DNA from: Geobacter sp. UBA1603
Lineage (GTDB): Bacteria > Desulfobacterota > Desulfuromonadia > Geobacterales > Pseudopelobacteraceae
Length of the DNA stretch: 5,466 nucleotides
Direction: 5' to 3'
Assembly (NCBI GenBank): GCA_002322035.1
Contig: DCNF01000108.1
Coordinates: 10,903-16,368 of the forward strand
Shown here piece by piece: positions 1-5,466 of this stretch (position 1 is its first letter; every line of letters begins with the position of its first letter). Both the position numbers and the translations under genes were made by a program. Under the pieces are notes generated by a model. It was not told the DNA's origin and searched no databases. It worked only from the letters and a program-made list of their open reading frames with translations.

Positions 1-2
1 TG

Positions 3-854
3 GATCTGTCGTTCAAGGTCAGCGGCCGCCTGGCGCAGCGCCTGGTGGATGAAGGCATGACAGTTGCCGCCGGTCAGGCGGTGGCCGTGCTGGAACATGA
101 AGAGCTGAAGCAGGAGCGCGATGCCCGTGCCGCTGACCTACAGGCTGCCAATGCGATTTTGGCAGACCTGCAGGCCGGTAGTCGCCGGGAGGAGATCGGC
201 CAGGTGGAGGCTGCCCGGGCCCGTGTTCAGGCAGAGTCGGGGCGTCTGTCCCGGGATGCTGAACGGGCGGAGGAACTCTACCGACGAGAGGTGATTCCCC
301 GGAGGGAGCTGGATGCCGCATTGGCCGCCCGGGATTCGGCTGCTGCGGCCGAACGCGAGGTCGAGCAGCAGCTGCGTCTGCTCAAGGCCGGGCCGCGCCC
401 CGATGCCGTGCGTCTGGCCCGCGCCCGGGTCTCATCCGCTACCGCCGCATTGGCTGCAGCGGAGACCAGGCTTTCCCAGGCCCGGCTGATGTCTCCGCTC
501 GGGGGAATCGTGCTGGCAAAACACGCTGAACCGGGCGAAATGCTGATGGCCGGGGCGCCGGTTATCACCGTAGGAAATATCAATCAAATCTGGCTGCGCG
601 GCTATATTCCTGAAACCGAACTTGGCCGGGTTGCGGTCGGCCAGATTGCGCGGGTATCACTGGACAGCTGGCCCGGAAGAACATTTGAAGGCCGGATAAG
701 TTTTATCTCTTCCGAAGCGGAATTCACCCCAAAAAATGTCCAGACTGAAAAAGAGCGGGTCAAGCTGGTCTACCGGATCAAAATCGCTCTGCCCAACCCG
801 AACGGGGAACTGAAGCCAGGTATGCCGGCTGATGCCGTTATCATACCCCGTTGA
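3..854 (+). CDS. ybhG: HlyD-family periplasmic adaptor (membrane fusion protein), YbhG-like, 5'-partial
   Basis: This is the C-terminal 283 residues of a periplasmic adaptor that links an inner-membrane ABC exporter to an outer-membrane channel. The open frame runs in from the window edge. A GTG at 45 could be read as a start, but the 14 codons before it encode the conserved first lipoyl half (FKVSGRL, then DEGMTVAAGQAVAVL), so the true start, with its signal or membrane anchor, lies upstream. In visible numbering: first lipoyl half 1-30; long Ala/Glu/Arg-rich coiled-coil hairpin about 31-160; second lipoyl half about 161-190 (SPLGGIV, then EPGEMLMAGAPV); beta-barrel about 191-270. The motif AEFTPKNVQT (239-248) followed by LVYRIKI is typical of the YbhG branch. 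The neighbouring YbhF-like double ATPase supports this assignment. The substrate cannot be read from the sequence; YbhG-type systems are associated with drug or cation export. The family is very likely, the exact orthologue less so. Confidence 0.9.
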   Translation, partial: DLSFKVSGRLAQRLVDEGMTVAAGQAVAVLEHEELKQERDARAADLQAANAILADLQAGSRREEIGQVEAARARVQAESGRLSRDAERAEELYRREVIPRRELDAALAARDSAAAAEREVEQQLRLLKAGPRPDAVRLARARVSSATAALAAAETRLSQARLMSPLGGIVLAKHAEPGEMLMAGAPVITVGNINQIWLRGYIPETELGRVAVGQIARVSLDSWPGRTFEGRISFISSEAEFTPKNVQTEKERVKLVYRIKIALPNPNGELKPGMPADAVIIPR

Positions 855-931
855 AATCAGGATTGTAACCAATCAAGGCACTCTCTTCCGGCTTTTGCCG
901 CACCCCCGTATCCCTGTGGTGAGGAAAGCGG

Positions 932-2506
932 ATGGCTCAAAACTCCGTTGCGGTTGACATACAGGGCCTTACCCGCCGATTCGGCAGCCTGACAGCCGTC
1001 AATGGGCTCACGCTCTCAATCGGCAAAGGAGAACTGTTCGGCCTGGTCGGATCGGACGGGGCCGGTAAAACGACGACCCTGCGCATGCTGGCCGGCATTC
1101 TCGACCCGGATGCCGGCAGCCTGGAAGTCATGGGCTGTCCATTCCCGGCCGCTGCGGTTGCGGTCAGGGGAAGGATCGGCTACATGAGCCAGCGTTTCGG
1201 GCTCTACCCGGACCTGACCGTGAGCGAGAATATCGCCTTCTATGCCGACATTTTCGGTGTCAGCGGCACCGAACGCCGGAACCGGACAGCCCGACTGCTC
1301 TCCTTCAGCGGACTGGCCCCGTTTTCAGGCCGGCTGGCCTCCCGCCTCTCGGGCGGGATGAAGCAAAAACTCGGGCTCTGCTGCGCCCTGATCCATACAC
1401 CGGACCTGCTGCTGCTGGATGAGCCGACCAATGGCGTCGATCCGCTGTCGCGCCGCGATTTCTGGCGGATCCTGCGCGAGTTGCATGCTGAAGGAGTGAC
1501 GATTGTCGTTGCGACGGCATATCTGGATGAAGCGGGCCGCTGTGACCGGGTCGGGCTGCTGCACAACGGTTGCCTGATCGATAGTGGAACACCCGATGAA
1601 CTGACCAATGGCGGGGCGATCTCGCTCGAAGAGCTGGTAATTAACCGGATCAGTGCCGGAGAGGCGCATACCCCTCCGCAGATAATCTCCAGTGGCAGTG
1701 CGGCAGTGCCGGATACAGACGCACCTCCGGCGGTTGAGCTGACCGGGATCAGCCGGCACTTCGGCGATTTTATTGCCGTCAACAGAATTTCGCTCTCGGT
1801 CCCGCGAGGGCAGATCTTCGGATTCCTTGGCCCCAACGGGGCCGGTAAATCGACAACAATCCGGATGATGTGCGGAATTCTGGCCCCGTCTGCCGGCAGC
1901 GGCAGAATCGCCGGTTTTGATATCGCTTCCCAGCCGGAGCTGATCAAGGAGAAAATCGGCTACATGAGCCAGCGTTTTTCCCTTTACGAGGATCTGACCG
2001 TCGAGGAAAATATCGCCTTTTACGGCGGGGTGTACCGCCTGACGGCAGCACGACTCAAAGAGCGAGGCGAGTGGGTGATCGCCATGGCGGGGCTGCAAAA
2101 CCGTAGGGCATCAAAGGCCGGTGAACTGTCGGGGGGGTGGCGCCAGCGCCTGGCCCTGGGGTGTGCCATACTGCACCAGCCGCCGATTGTTTTTCTCGAC
2201 GAGCCAACTTCAGGCGTTGACCCGCTCTCTCGCCGTTCATTCTGGCATCTGATCCGCCATCTGGCCGCCGAAGGGATCACCCTGTTTGTTACGACTCACT
2301 ACATGGATGAAGCCGAATATTGTGATCGTCTGGGTTTGATCTATCAGGGAGAGCTGGTGGCGCTCGGTACACCGCAGCAGCTCAGGTCAGAACATCACTG
2401 GGGTGCCAGTGTACCATCGCTGGAAGAGGTTTTTATCCGGCTGATCGAACAGTATGACCGGAATTCAGAGATTGCGGCCATTGAAAGGGCTACAACAGTT
2501 GATTAG
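932..2506 (+). CDS. ybhF: Fused dual-NBD ABC exporter ATPase, YbhF-like
   Basis: This 524-residue cytoplasmic ATPase carries two ABC nucleotide-binding domains in one chain and would power an ABC-2-type exporter. NBD1 (about 7-225): Walker A GSDGAGKTT at 40-48, Q-loop Gln87, signature LSGGM at 139-143, Walker B LLLLDEP with Glu164, D-loop GVD at 168-170. NBD2 (about 268-485): Walker A GPNGAGKST at 300-308, Gln347, signature LSGGW at 399-403, Walker B FLDEP with Glu424, switch histidine His456 in TTHYMDEA. In NBD1 the equivalent segment reads ATAYLDEA, so the switch histidine is Ala196. A linker of about 40 residues joins the halves. There are no membrane segments, so separate permeases are required. 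The ATG at 932 is preceded by GAGGA at 921-925, 6 nt upstream, and the protein starts directly on an NBD strand. It follows the adaptor gene by 77 bp, as in ybhGF, but no permease gene follows. E. coli YbhF is somewhat longer, about 578 residues from memory. Confidence 0.93.
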   Translation: MAQNSVAVDIQGLTRRFGSLTAVNGLTLSIGKGELFGLVGSDGAGKTTTLRMLAGILDPDAGSLEVMGCPFPAAAVAVRGRIGYMSQRFGLYPDLTVSENIAFYADIFGVSGTERRNRTARLLSFSGLAPFSGRLASRLSGGMKQKLGLCCALIHTPDLLLLDEPTNGVDPLSRRDFWRILRELHAEGVTIVVATAYLDEAGRCDRVGLLHNGCLIDSGTPDELTNGGAISLEELVINRISAGEAHTPPQIISSGSAAVPDTDAPPAVELTGISRHFGDFIAVNRISLSVPRGQIFGFLGPNGAGKSTTIRMMCGILAPSAGSGRIAGFDIASQPELIKEKIGYMSQRFSLYEDLTVEENIAFYGGVYRLTAARLKERGEWVIAMAGLQNRRASKAGELSGGWRQRLALGCAILHQPPIVFLDEPTSGVDPLSRRSFWHLIRHLAAEGITLFVTTHYMDEAEYCDRLGLIYQGELVALGTPQQLRSEHHWGASVPSLEEVFIRLIEQYDRNSEIAAIERATTVD

Positions 2507-2509
2507 AAA
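2481..2509 (+). promoter_or_regulatory. Possible sigma-70-type promoter for the J-protein gene
   Basis: TTGAAA at 2481-2486 (5 of 6 matches to the -35 consensus) and TAGAAA at 2504-2509 (4 of 6 to the -10) are separated by exactly 17 bp. The -10 box contains the TAG stop codon of the ATPase gene. Transcription would begin near 2516 and give a leader of about 18 nt carrying the ribosome binding site at 2521-2526. The sequence does not resemble a heat-shock sigma-32 promoter. Such a match can arise by chance and no activity can be shown from sequence alone. Confidence 0.4.
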
Positions 2510-2520
2510 TAAGGCACTTC

Positions 2521-2526
2521 AGGAGG
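2521..2526 (+). promoter_or_regulatory. Strong ribosome binding site of the J-protein gene
   Basis: AGGAGG is a full Shine-Dalgarno match, 7 nt before the ATG at 2534. It fixes this start codon and predicts efficient translation independent of the upstream ATPase cistron. Confidence 0.85.
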
Positions 2527-2533
2527 GATCGCT

Positions 2534-3418
2534 ATGGCACAGGCCGACTATTACAAAATACTGGGCATTGAAAAATCAGCTTCGGCAGACGAAATCAAGA
2601 AGGCGTTCCGAACGCTGGCGGTTAAATACCACCCCGATCGGAACCAGGGAGACAAGCAGGCCGAAGAAAAGTTCAAGGAGATTAATGAGGCGTATGCGGT
2701 GCTGTCGGATCCGGATAAAAAGCAGCAATACGACACATTCGGCTCTTCCGGATTCCATCAGCAGTATAGCCAGGAGGATATTTTTCGTGGTTTTGATTTT
2801 GGCGGCACATTTCGTGACATGGGCATGGGGGGAGGAGAGGATATCTTCTCGCGCCTGTTCGGCCGTGGCGGCCGAGGCGGCTTTCGGGGCGGACCGCGCC
2901 GGGGCGGTGACCATGAGATGGAAGTCTCGGTCAGCTTCCGTGATGCAGCCCATGGTGCCGAGCGGCTGGTTGCCTTCCGCCGGAGCGGCGTGCGGGAGGA
3001 GCTGAAGATCAGAATACCGGCTGGTGTTGACAACGGCAGCCGGATCAGAGTTCCCGGCAAGGGAGCCCAGGGTGAGGCGGGTGGTGAGGCGGGGGATCTT
3101 TTCCTGACGATCACGGTACTGCCCGACCCGGTTTTTAGCCGTGACGGCGGTGACCTGTTCGTCGAGCGCTCAATACCTTTCAGCGCAGCCTGTCTGGGGA
3201 CGCCGCTGGAGGTTCCGACCCTGGAAGGTGATAAGCGTATTAAGGTTCCGGCCGGAATTCAGCCGGGGACCAAGATCCGTCTGAAGGGGTGCGGCATCAA
3301 GCCGCTTGGCTCAAACGCCAGGGGAGATCTGTTTGTCAAGGTCTCGGTTCATGTGCCTGAAGCCTTGACCAGTGAACAGAAAAAATTAGTTGAGGAATTG
3401 GCAAGGAAAGGCTTGTAA
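2534..3418 (+). CDS. cbpA: CbpA-type DnaJ homologue (type II J-domain co-chaperone)
   Basis: This 294-residue cytosolic co-chaperone would deliver unfolded clients to DnaK and stimulate its ATPase. It has an N-terminal J domain (about 4-70: DYYKILGI, the HPD triad at 33-35, then NEAYAVLSDPDKKQQYD). A Gly/Phe/Arg-rich linker follows (about 82-125), with two DIF-type motifs (EDIFRGF and EDIFSRLF). Two beta-sandwich client-binding domains occupy about 127-205 and 206-275, with the typical IPAGVDNGSRIRV and VPAGIQPGTKIRLKG repeats. A C-terminal dimerisation helix starts near 278. The CxxCxGxG zinc-finger repeats of true DnaJ are absent, and the length fits CbpA (about 300). Cys253 sits where LKGKG is usual in the family. 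The gene lies 27 bp after the ATPase gene on the same strand but may have its own promoter. No cbpM modulator gene follows. CbpA proteins are commonly linked to stress or stationary phase and can bind DNA; whether this one does is unknown. Confidence 0.94.
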   Translation: MAQADYYKILGIEKSASADEIKKAFRTLAVKYHPDRNQGDKQAEEKFKEINEAYAVLSDPDKKQQYDTFGSSGFHQQYSQEDIFRGFDFGGTFRDMGMGGGEDIFSRLFGRGGRGGFRGGPRRGGDHEMEVSVSFRDAAHGAERLVAFRRSGVREELKIRIPAGVDNGSRIRVPGKGAQGEAGGEAGDLFLTITVLPDPVFSRDGGDLFVERSIPFSAACLGTPLEVPTLEGDKRIKVPAGIQPGTKIRLKGCGIKPLGSNARGDLFVKVSVHVPEALTSEQKKLVEELARKGL

Positions 3419-3422
3419 CACT

Positions 3423-4163
3423 CTATTCTGCGGCTGGAAAACGAACTGCAAACGTCGTCCCTTCACCGACGGTGCTCGAAACATCGATTGAACCGCCCAT
3501 GCTTTCTACCAGAGTGCGTGTGACAAAAAGTCCCAGTCCGGTGCCATCGCCCGGCTTCTTTGTCGTGTAGTAGGGTTCAAAAATCTTTCCCAGGGCATCG
3601 TCCGGTATGCCGGGGCCGGTATCAACAACCAGAATGCCGACCTGGTTCTCCGCCAGCGCCACGGTTTCAACCATCAAACGACCTCCATCACCCTCCATTG
3701 CCTGCAGTGCATTCATGACCAAATTGAGCAGAATCTGCTTGAGCAGATTGCTTTCAACGCCGACAGCCGGAAGCCGGTGGTCAAGGTTGCGCAGAAGTAC
3801 CACCCCGCGCCGCGCAGCCTCGTAGCCGACAAACTCCAGAACGAATTCAGCTGTCAGGTTGACATCGGCCTCATGGGTTCCTTCGTCATGGCTGCTGAAG
3901 TTTAAGAGGCCACGAGTCATCTGGGAGAGCCGCTGGGCTTCTGAACTTATCCGGCCAACCATTTCTCTCACAAAATCAGGGATATCATCCTCGCGCAGGA
4001 TCATCTGTGCCGCGGAGATGATAACCGAGAGCGGGGCATTCACCTCATGGACCATTCCGGCCGAGATCCGCCCCAACTCGGCCATTTTTTCATTGTAGGC
4101 CAGTTGTTTGAGCAGATCATTGCTGATTACTCCATCGAACTGTTTCTGTGGGGGCTGGCTCAT
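3423..4163 (-). CDS. Soluble NtrB-like histidine kinase without a sensor domain
   Basis: This 246-residue protein has the minimal transmitter core of a two-component histidine kinase. A short N-terminal helix (about 15-33, KMAELGRISAGM) leads into the dimerisation/phosphoacceptor domain, with the H-box HEVNAPL and the predicted phosphorylated residue His39. The usual HEINNPL has Ala at residue 43 here. The HATPase domain carries the N-box NLVMNALQA (147-155), the G1 box DTGPGIP (181-187), the F-box IFEPYYTTK and the G2 box GTGLGL (207-212). All catalytic motifs look intact. There is no transmembrane segment, PAS, GAF or HAMP domain; only about 25 residues precede the kinase core. The ATG at 4163 is supported by an AGGAG 5 nt upstream. 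The gene lies downstream of the ammonium channel gene on the same strand, across a 109-bp gap holding a strong hairpin. No response regulator gene is visible. The core resembles NtrB and related enhancer-linked kinases. A nitrogen-sensing role is inferred from position only. Confidence 0.9.
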   Translation of the reverse strand: MSQPPQKQFDGVISNDLLKQLAYNEKMAELGRISAGMVHEVNAPLSVIISAAQMILREDDIPDFVREMVGRISSEAQRLSQMTRGLLNFSSHDEGTHEADVNLTAEFVLEFVGYEAARRGVVLLRNLDHRLPAVGVESNLLKQILLNLVMNALQAMEGDGGRLMVETVALAENQVGILVVDTGPGIPDDALGKIFEPYYTTKKPGDGTGLGLFVTRTLVESMGGSIDVSSTVGEGTTFAVRFPAAE

Positions 4164-4168
4164 GAATG

Positions 4169-4173
4169 CTCCT
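4169..4173 (-). promoter_or_regulatory. Ribosome binding site of the histidine kinase gene
   Basis: Read on the minus strand this is AGGAG, 5 nt before the ATG at 4163. It supports the short start and argues that the lack of an N-terminal sensor domain is real, not a mis-called start. No further ATG occurs in frame between the hairpin and this start. Confidence 0.75.
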
Positions 4174-4203
4174 GGGACATCATTGTCGTAGGGGGAGGCA
4201 AGG

Positions 4204-4245
4204 ACGGAAGCCGCCCTTGATCAGTATCAAGAGGGCGGCTTCCGT
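4204..4245 (-). terminator. Hairpin after the ammonium channel gene, probable terminator or attenuator
   Basis: The arms 4204-4216 (ACGGAAGCCGCCC) and 4233-4245 (GGGCGGCTTCCGT) pair perfectly over 13 bp. A further 4-bp TTGA/TCAA helix (4217-4220 with 4227-4230) follows past a 2-nt GA bulge, closed by a 6-nt loop. The hairpin begins 27 nt after the channel stop codon, where an intrinsic terminator is expected. On the minus strand it is followed by CCTTGCCTCC, which has no proper U-tract, so it may terminate only partly, attenuate the kinase gene, or protect the channel mRNA's 3' end. The structure is certain at sequence level; its role is not. Confidence 0.6.
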
Positions 4246-4272
4246 GTTTCAGCAGGTTACTGCAACATCGGC

Positions 4273-5466
4273 CTACATATTATAGCCTGATTCTGAATGC
4301 TGGGTCTGGTCGAGGCCCATGATTTCGTCTTCCTTATCAACCCGCAGACCGATGGTTTTATCAAGAACGAATGAAATGATCAGGGTCACAATAAAGGCAT
4401 AGGCACCAGCAGCGACGACCGCGATCAGCTGGGTCATGAGCTGCTTGGCGTTTCCAGCCAGAAGCCCGGTGGCACCAACGGTGGCAAACACACCGGTGAT
4501 GATGGCGCCGAACGTGCCGCCGATACCATGTACGCCGAAGGCATCAAGGGAGTCATCGTACTTCAGCTTGGCTTTGAGCAGGATACCACCGTAGCAGACG
4601 ATACCGGCGGCAACACCCATCAGCAACGCTGCGCCGGGCTGTACGAAACCGGCGGCCGGGGTAATGACAACCAGACCGGCCACGACACCGGAACCGAAGC
4701 CGAGGGCAGAAGGTTTGCCGGCATGGATCCATTCTGCGATCATCCATGAAAGACCGGCAGCTGCAGGGGCGATGGTTGTGGTGGCGAAGGCCAGGCCGGC
4801 CAGGCCGCCTGCTGCATCAGAAGTATTGACACCAACTATTGCGGAACCGGCGTTGAATCCGAACCAACCGAACCAGAGCAGGCCGACGCCCAGCAGGGTA
4901 AGCGGCAGGTTGTGGGGGGCCATCCGCTCGGTCGGGTAACCATGGCGCTTACCGAGGAAGATCAGGAAGGCCAGCGCCGAAATACCGGACGACAGATGAA
5001 CGACGGTACCACCGGCAAAGTCAAGGGCGCCCTTCTTGAACAGCCAACCGTCGGTCATCCAGACCCAGTGGGCCAGAGGGTCATAAACAAGCGTGGTCCA
5101 GAGCAGGACGAAAAGGCAGTAGGCCGAGAATTTCACGCGCTCTGCCATGGCGCCCGAGATCAGGGCCACGGTGATCATGGCGAACATGGCCTGGTACATG
5201 GCGAAAACCAGTTCGGGAATCGCGCCCGGCTCCTTGGTGTAGTTCTGGAAAAGAGCATATTCAACAGTACCGCTGGCAGCATCCTTCATGATGATCAGGC
5301 CGTTCAGGAGCACCTTGCTGAAATCGCCGATCAGGCCCATCTTGGCCATATCAGGACCGAATGAGAGCGAGTAGCCGATCACCGCCCACTGTACACCGAC
5401 AATACCCATGGCGACCAGGGAGTGCATCATGGTTGAGAGGATATTCTTCTGGCGGACCATGCCGCC
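4273..5466 (-). CDS. amtB: Ammonium channel/transporter (Amt/MEP/Rh family), 5'-partial
   Basis: This inner-membrane channel conducts ammonium/ammonia. The ATG at 5460 is internal: it lies in the conserved GGMVRQKN motif that ends the first membrane helix, and the frame stays open to the window edge. The beginning of the protein (leader plus first helix) is therefore outside. Counting from that Met, 395 residues are visible with about ten hydrophobic helices. Signature residues are present: the periplasmic-gate Phe region MFAMITVAL (Phe93), Trp134 in HWVW, Asp147 and the first pore histidine His155 in DFAGGTVVHLSSG, the family motif WFGWFGFNAGSA (Phe202, Ser206), and the second pore histidine His311 in DAFGVHGIGGTFGA. 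The cytoplasmic tail (GLRVDKEDEIMGLDQTQHSESGYNM region) is complete and of the kind that contacts PII/GlnK in E. coli AmtB. The gene ends with TAG at 4273-4275. A glnK partner, if present, would be upstream beyond the right edge. The family call is firm. Confidence 0.96.
   Translation of the reverse strand, partial: GGMVRQKNILSTMMHSLVAMGIVGVQWAVIGYSLSFGPDMAKMGLIGDFSKVLLNGLIIMKDAASGTVEYALFQNYTKEPGAIPELVFAMYQAMFAMITVALISGAMAERVKFSAYCLFVLLWTTLVYDPLAHWVWMTDGWLFKKGALDFAGGTVVHLSSGISALAFLIFLGKRHGYPTERMAPHNLPLTLLGVGLLWFGWFGFNAGSAIVGVNTSDAAGGLAGLAFATTTIAPAAAGLSWMIAEWIHAGKPSALGFGSGVVAGLVVITPAAGFVQPGAALLMGVAAGIVCYGGILLKAKLKYDDSLDAFGVHGIGGTFGAIITGVFATVGATGLLAGNAKQLMTQLIAVVAAGAYAFIVTLIISFVLDKTIGLRVDKEDEIMGLDQTQHSESGYNM

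Noticed and set aside
45..47. GTG as the true start of the adaptor gene
   Set aside because: Conserved lipoyl-domain residues are encoded upstream of it in the same open frame, so it is internal to a gene cut by the window edge.
855..931. Promoter, small gene or terminator in the 77-bp gap between adaptor and ATPase genes
   Set aside because: Only a 4-bp CGGC/GCCG hairpin at 889-900 and poor promoter-like boxes are visible. Apart from the ATPase ribosome binding site nothing is supportable.
1240..2098. Two long minus-strand open frames (1240-1947 and 1325-2098) opposite the ATPase gene
   Set aside because: They mirror a clearly conserved ATPase in a GC-rich region where antisense frames stay open by chance. 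Their translations show no recognisable domain and they overlap each other in different frames.
2870..2910. GGC/GGG-rich repeat in the J-protein gene
   Set aside because: It encodes the Gly/Arg/Phe linker expected in this family, so the DNA repetitiveness follows from protein composition.
2454..3005. Plus-strand 183-codon frame across the ATPase/J-protein junction
   Set aside because: It is an alternative frame of the conserved J domain and Gly/Phe region, with Arg/Ser-rich low-complexity translation.
4774..4812. GGCCAGGCC short repeats in the ammonium channel gene
   Set aside because: They are explained by Ala/Gly/Leu codons of a conserved membrane helix (AAGGLAGLA); there is no regular array.
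4912..5364. Plus-strand 150-codon frame opposite the ammonium channel gene
   Set aside because: It lies fully antisense to a well-conserved membrane protein. The translation is a hydrophilic shadow of the membrane-helix codons.
5458..5460. ATG as the true start of the ammonium channel gene
   Set aside because: It falls inside the conserved GGMVRQKN motif after the first membrane helix, with the frame open to the window end.

Overview
The window (about 5.5 kb, moderately GC-rich, almost fully coding) looks like a chromosomal segment of a Gram-negative bacterium. The gene families (YbhG/YbhF-type export genes, a zinc-finger-less DnaJ homologue, an NtrB-like kinase, an Amt-type ammonium channel) and the codon style would suit a Desulfuromonadales/Geobacter-like deltaproteobacterium. 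That placement is an inference from general appearance, not a measurement. I see no mobile elements, tRNA or rRNA genes, or CRISPR arrays.

Layout. The left half is transcribed rightward. First comes the 3' part of a HlyD-family periplasmic adaptor (3-854, its 5' end outside the window). After a 77-bp gap comes a fused ABC ATPase with two nucleotide-binding domains (932-2506). After a 27-bp gap comes a CbpA-type J-domain co-chaperone (2534-3418). The right half is transcribed leftward. An ammonium channel (5466-4273, its N-terminus outside the window) is followed by a strong hairpin (4204-4245) and then a short soluble histidine kinase with no visible sensor domain (4163-3423). The two blocks converge, and the stop codons of the co-chaperone and kinase genes are only 4 bp apart.

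How the genes may work together. The adaptor and double ATPase are two parts of a YbhFSRG-like tripartite exporter. The ABC-2 membrane permeases that normally follow the ATPase are not there; a J-protein gene takes their place, and it may have its own promoter overlapping the ATPase stop codon. On the other strand, the ammonium channel is followed by a kinase that has catalytic and dimerisation domains but no input domain. This suggests, without proving, that the kinase receives a nitrogen-status signal from a partner such as the channel or a PII protein.

Nothing here is clearly a new system. The points most worth a second look are the Amt/kinase pair, the missing permeases, the asymmetric ATPase and the hairpin separating the channel and kinase genes.
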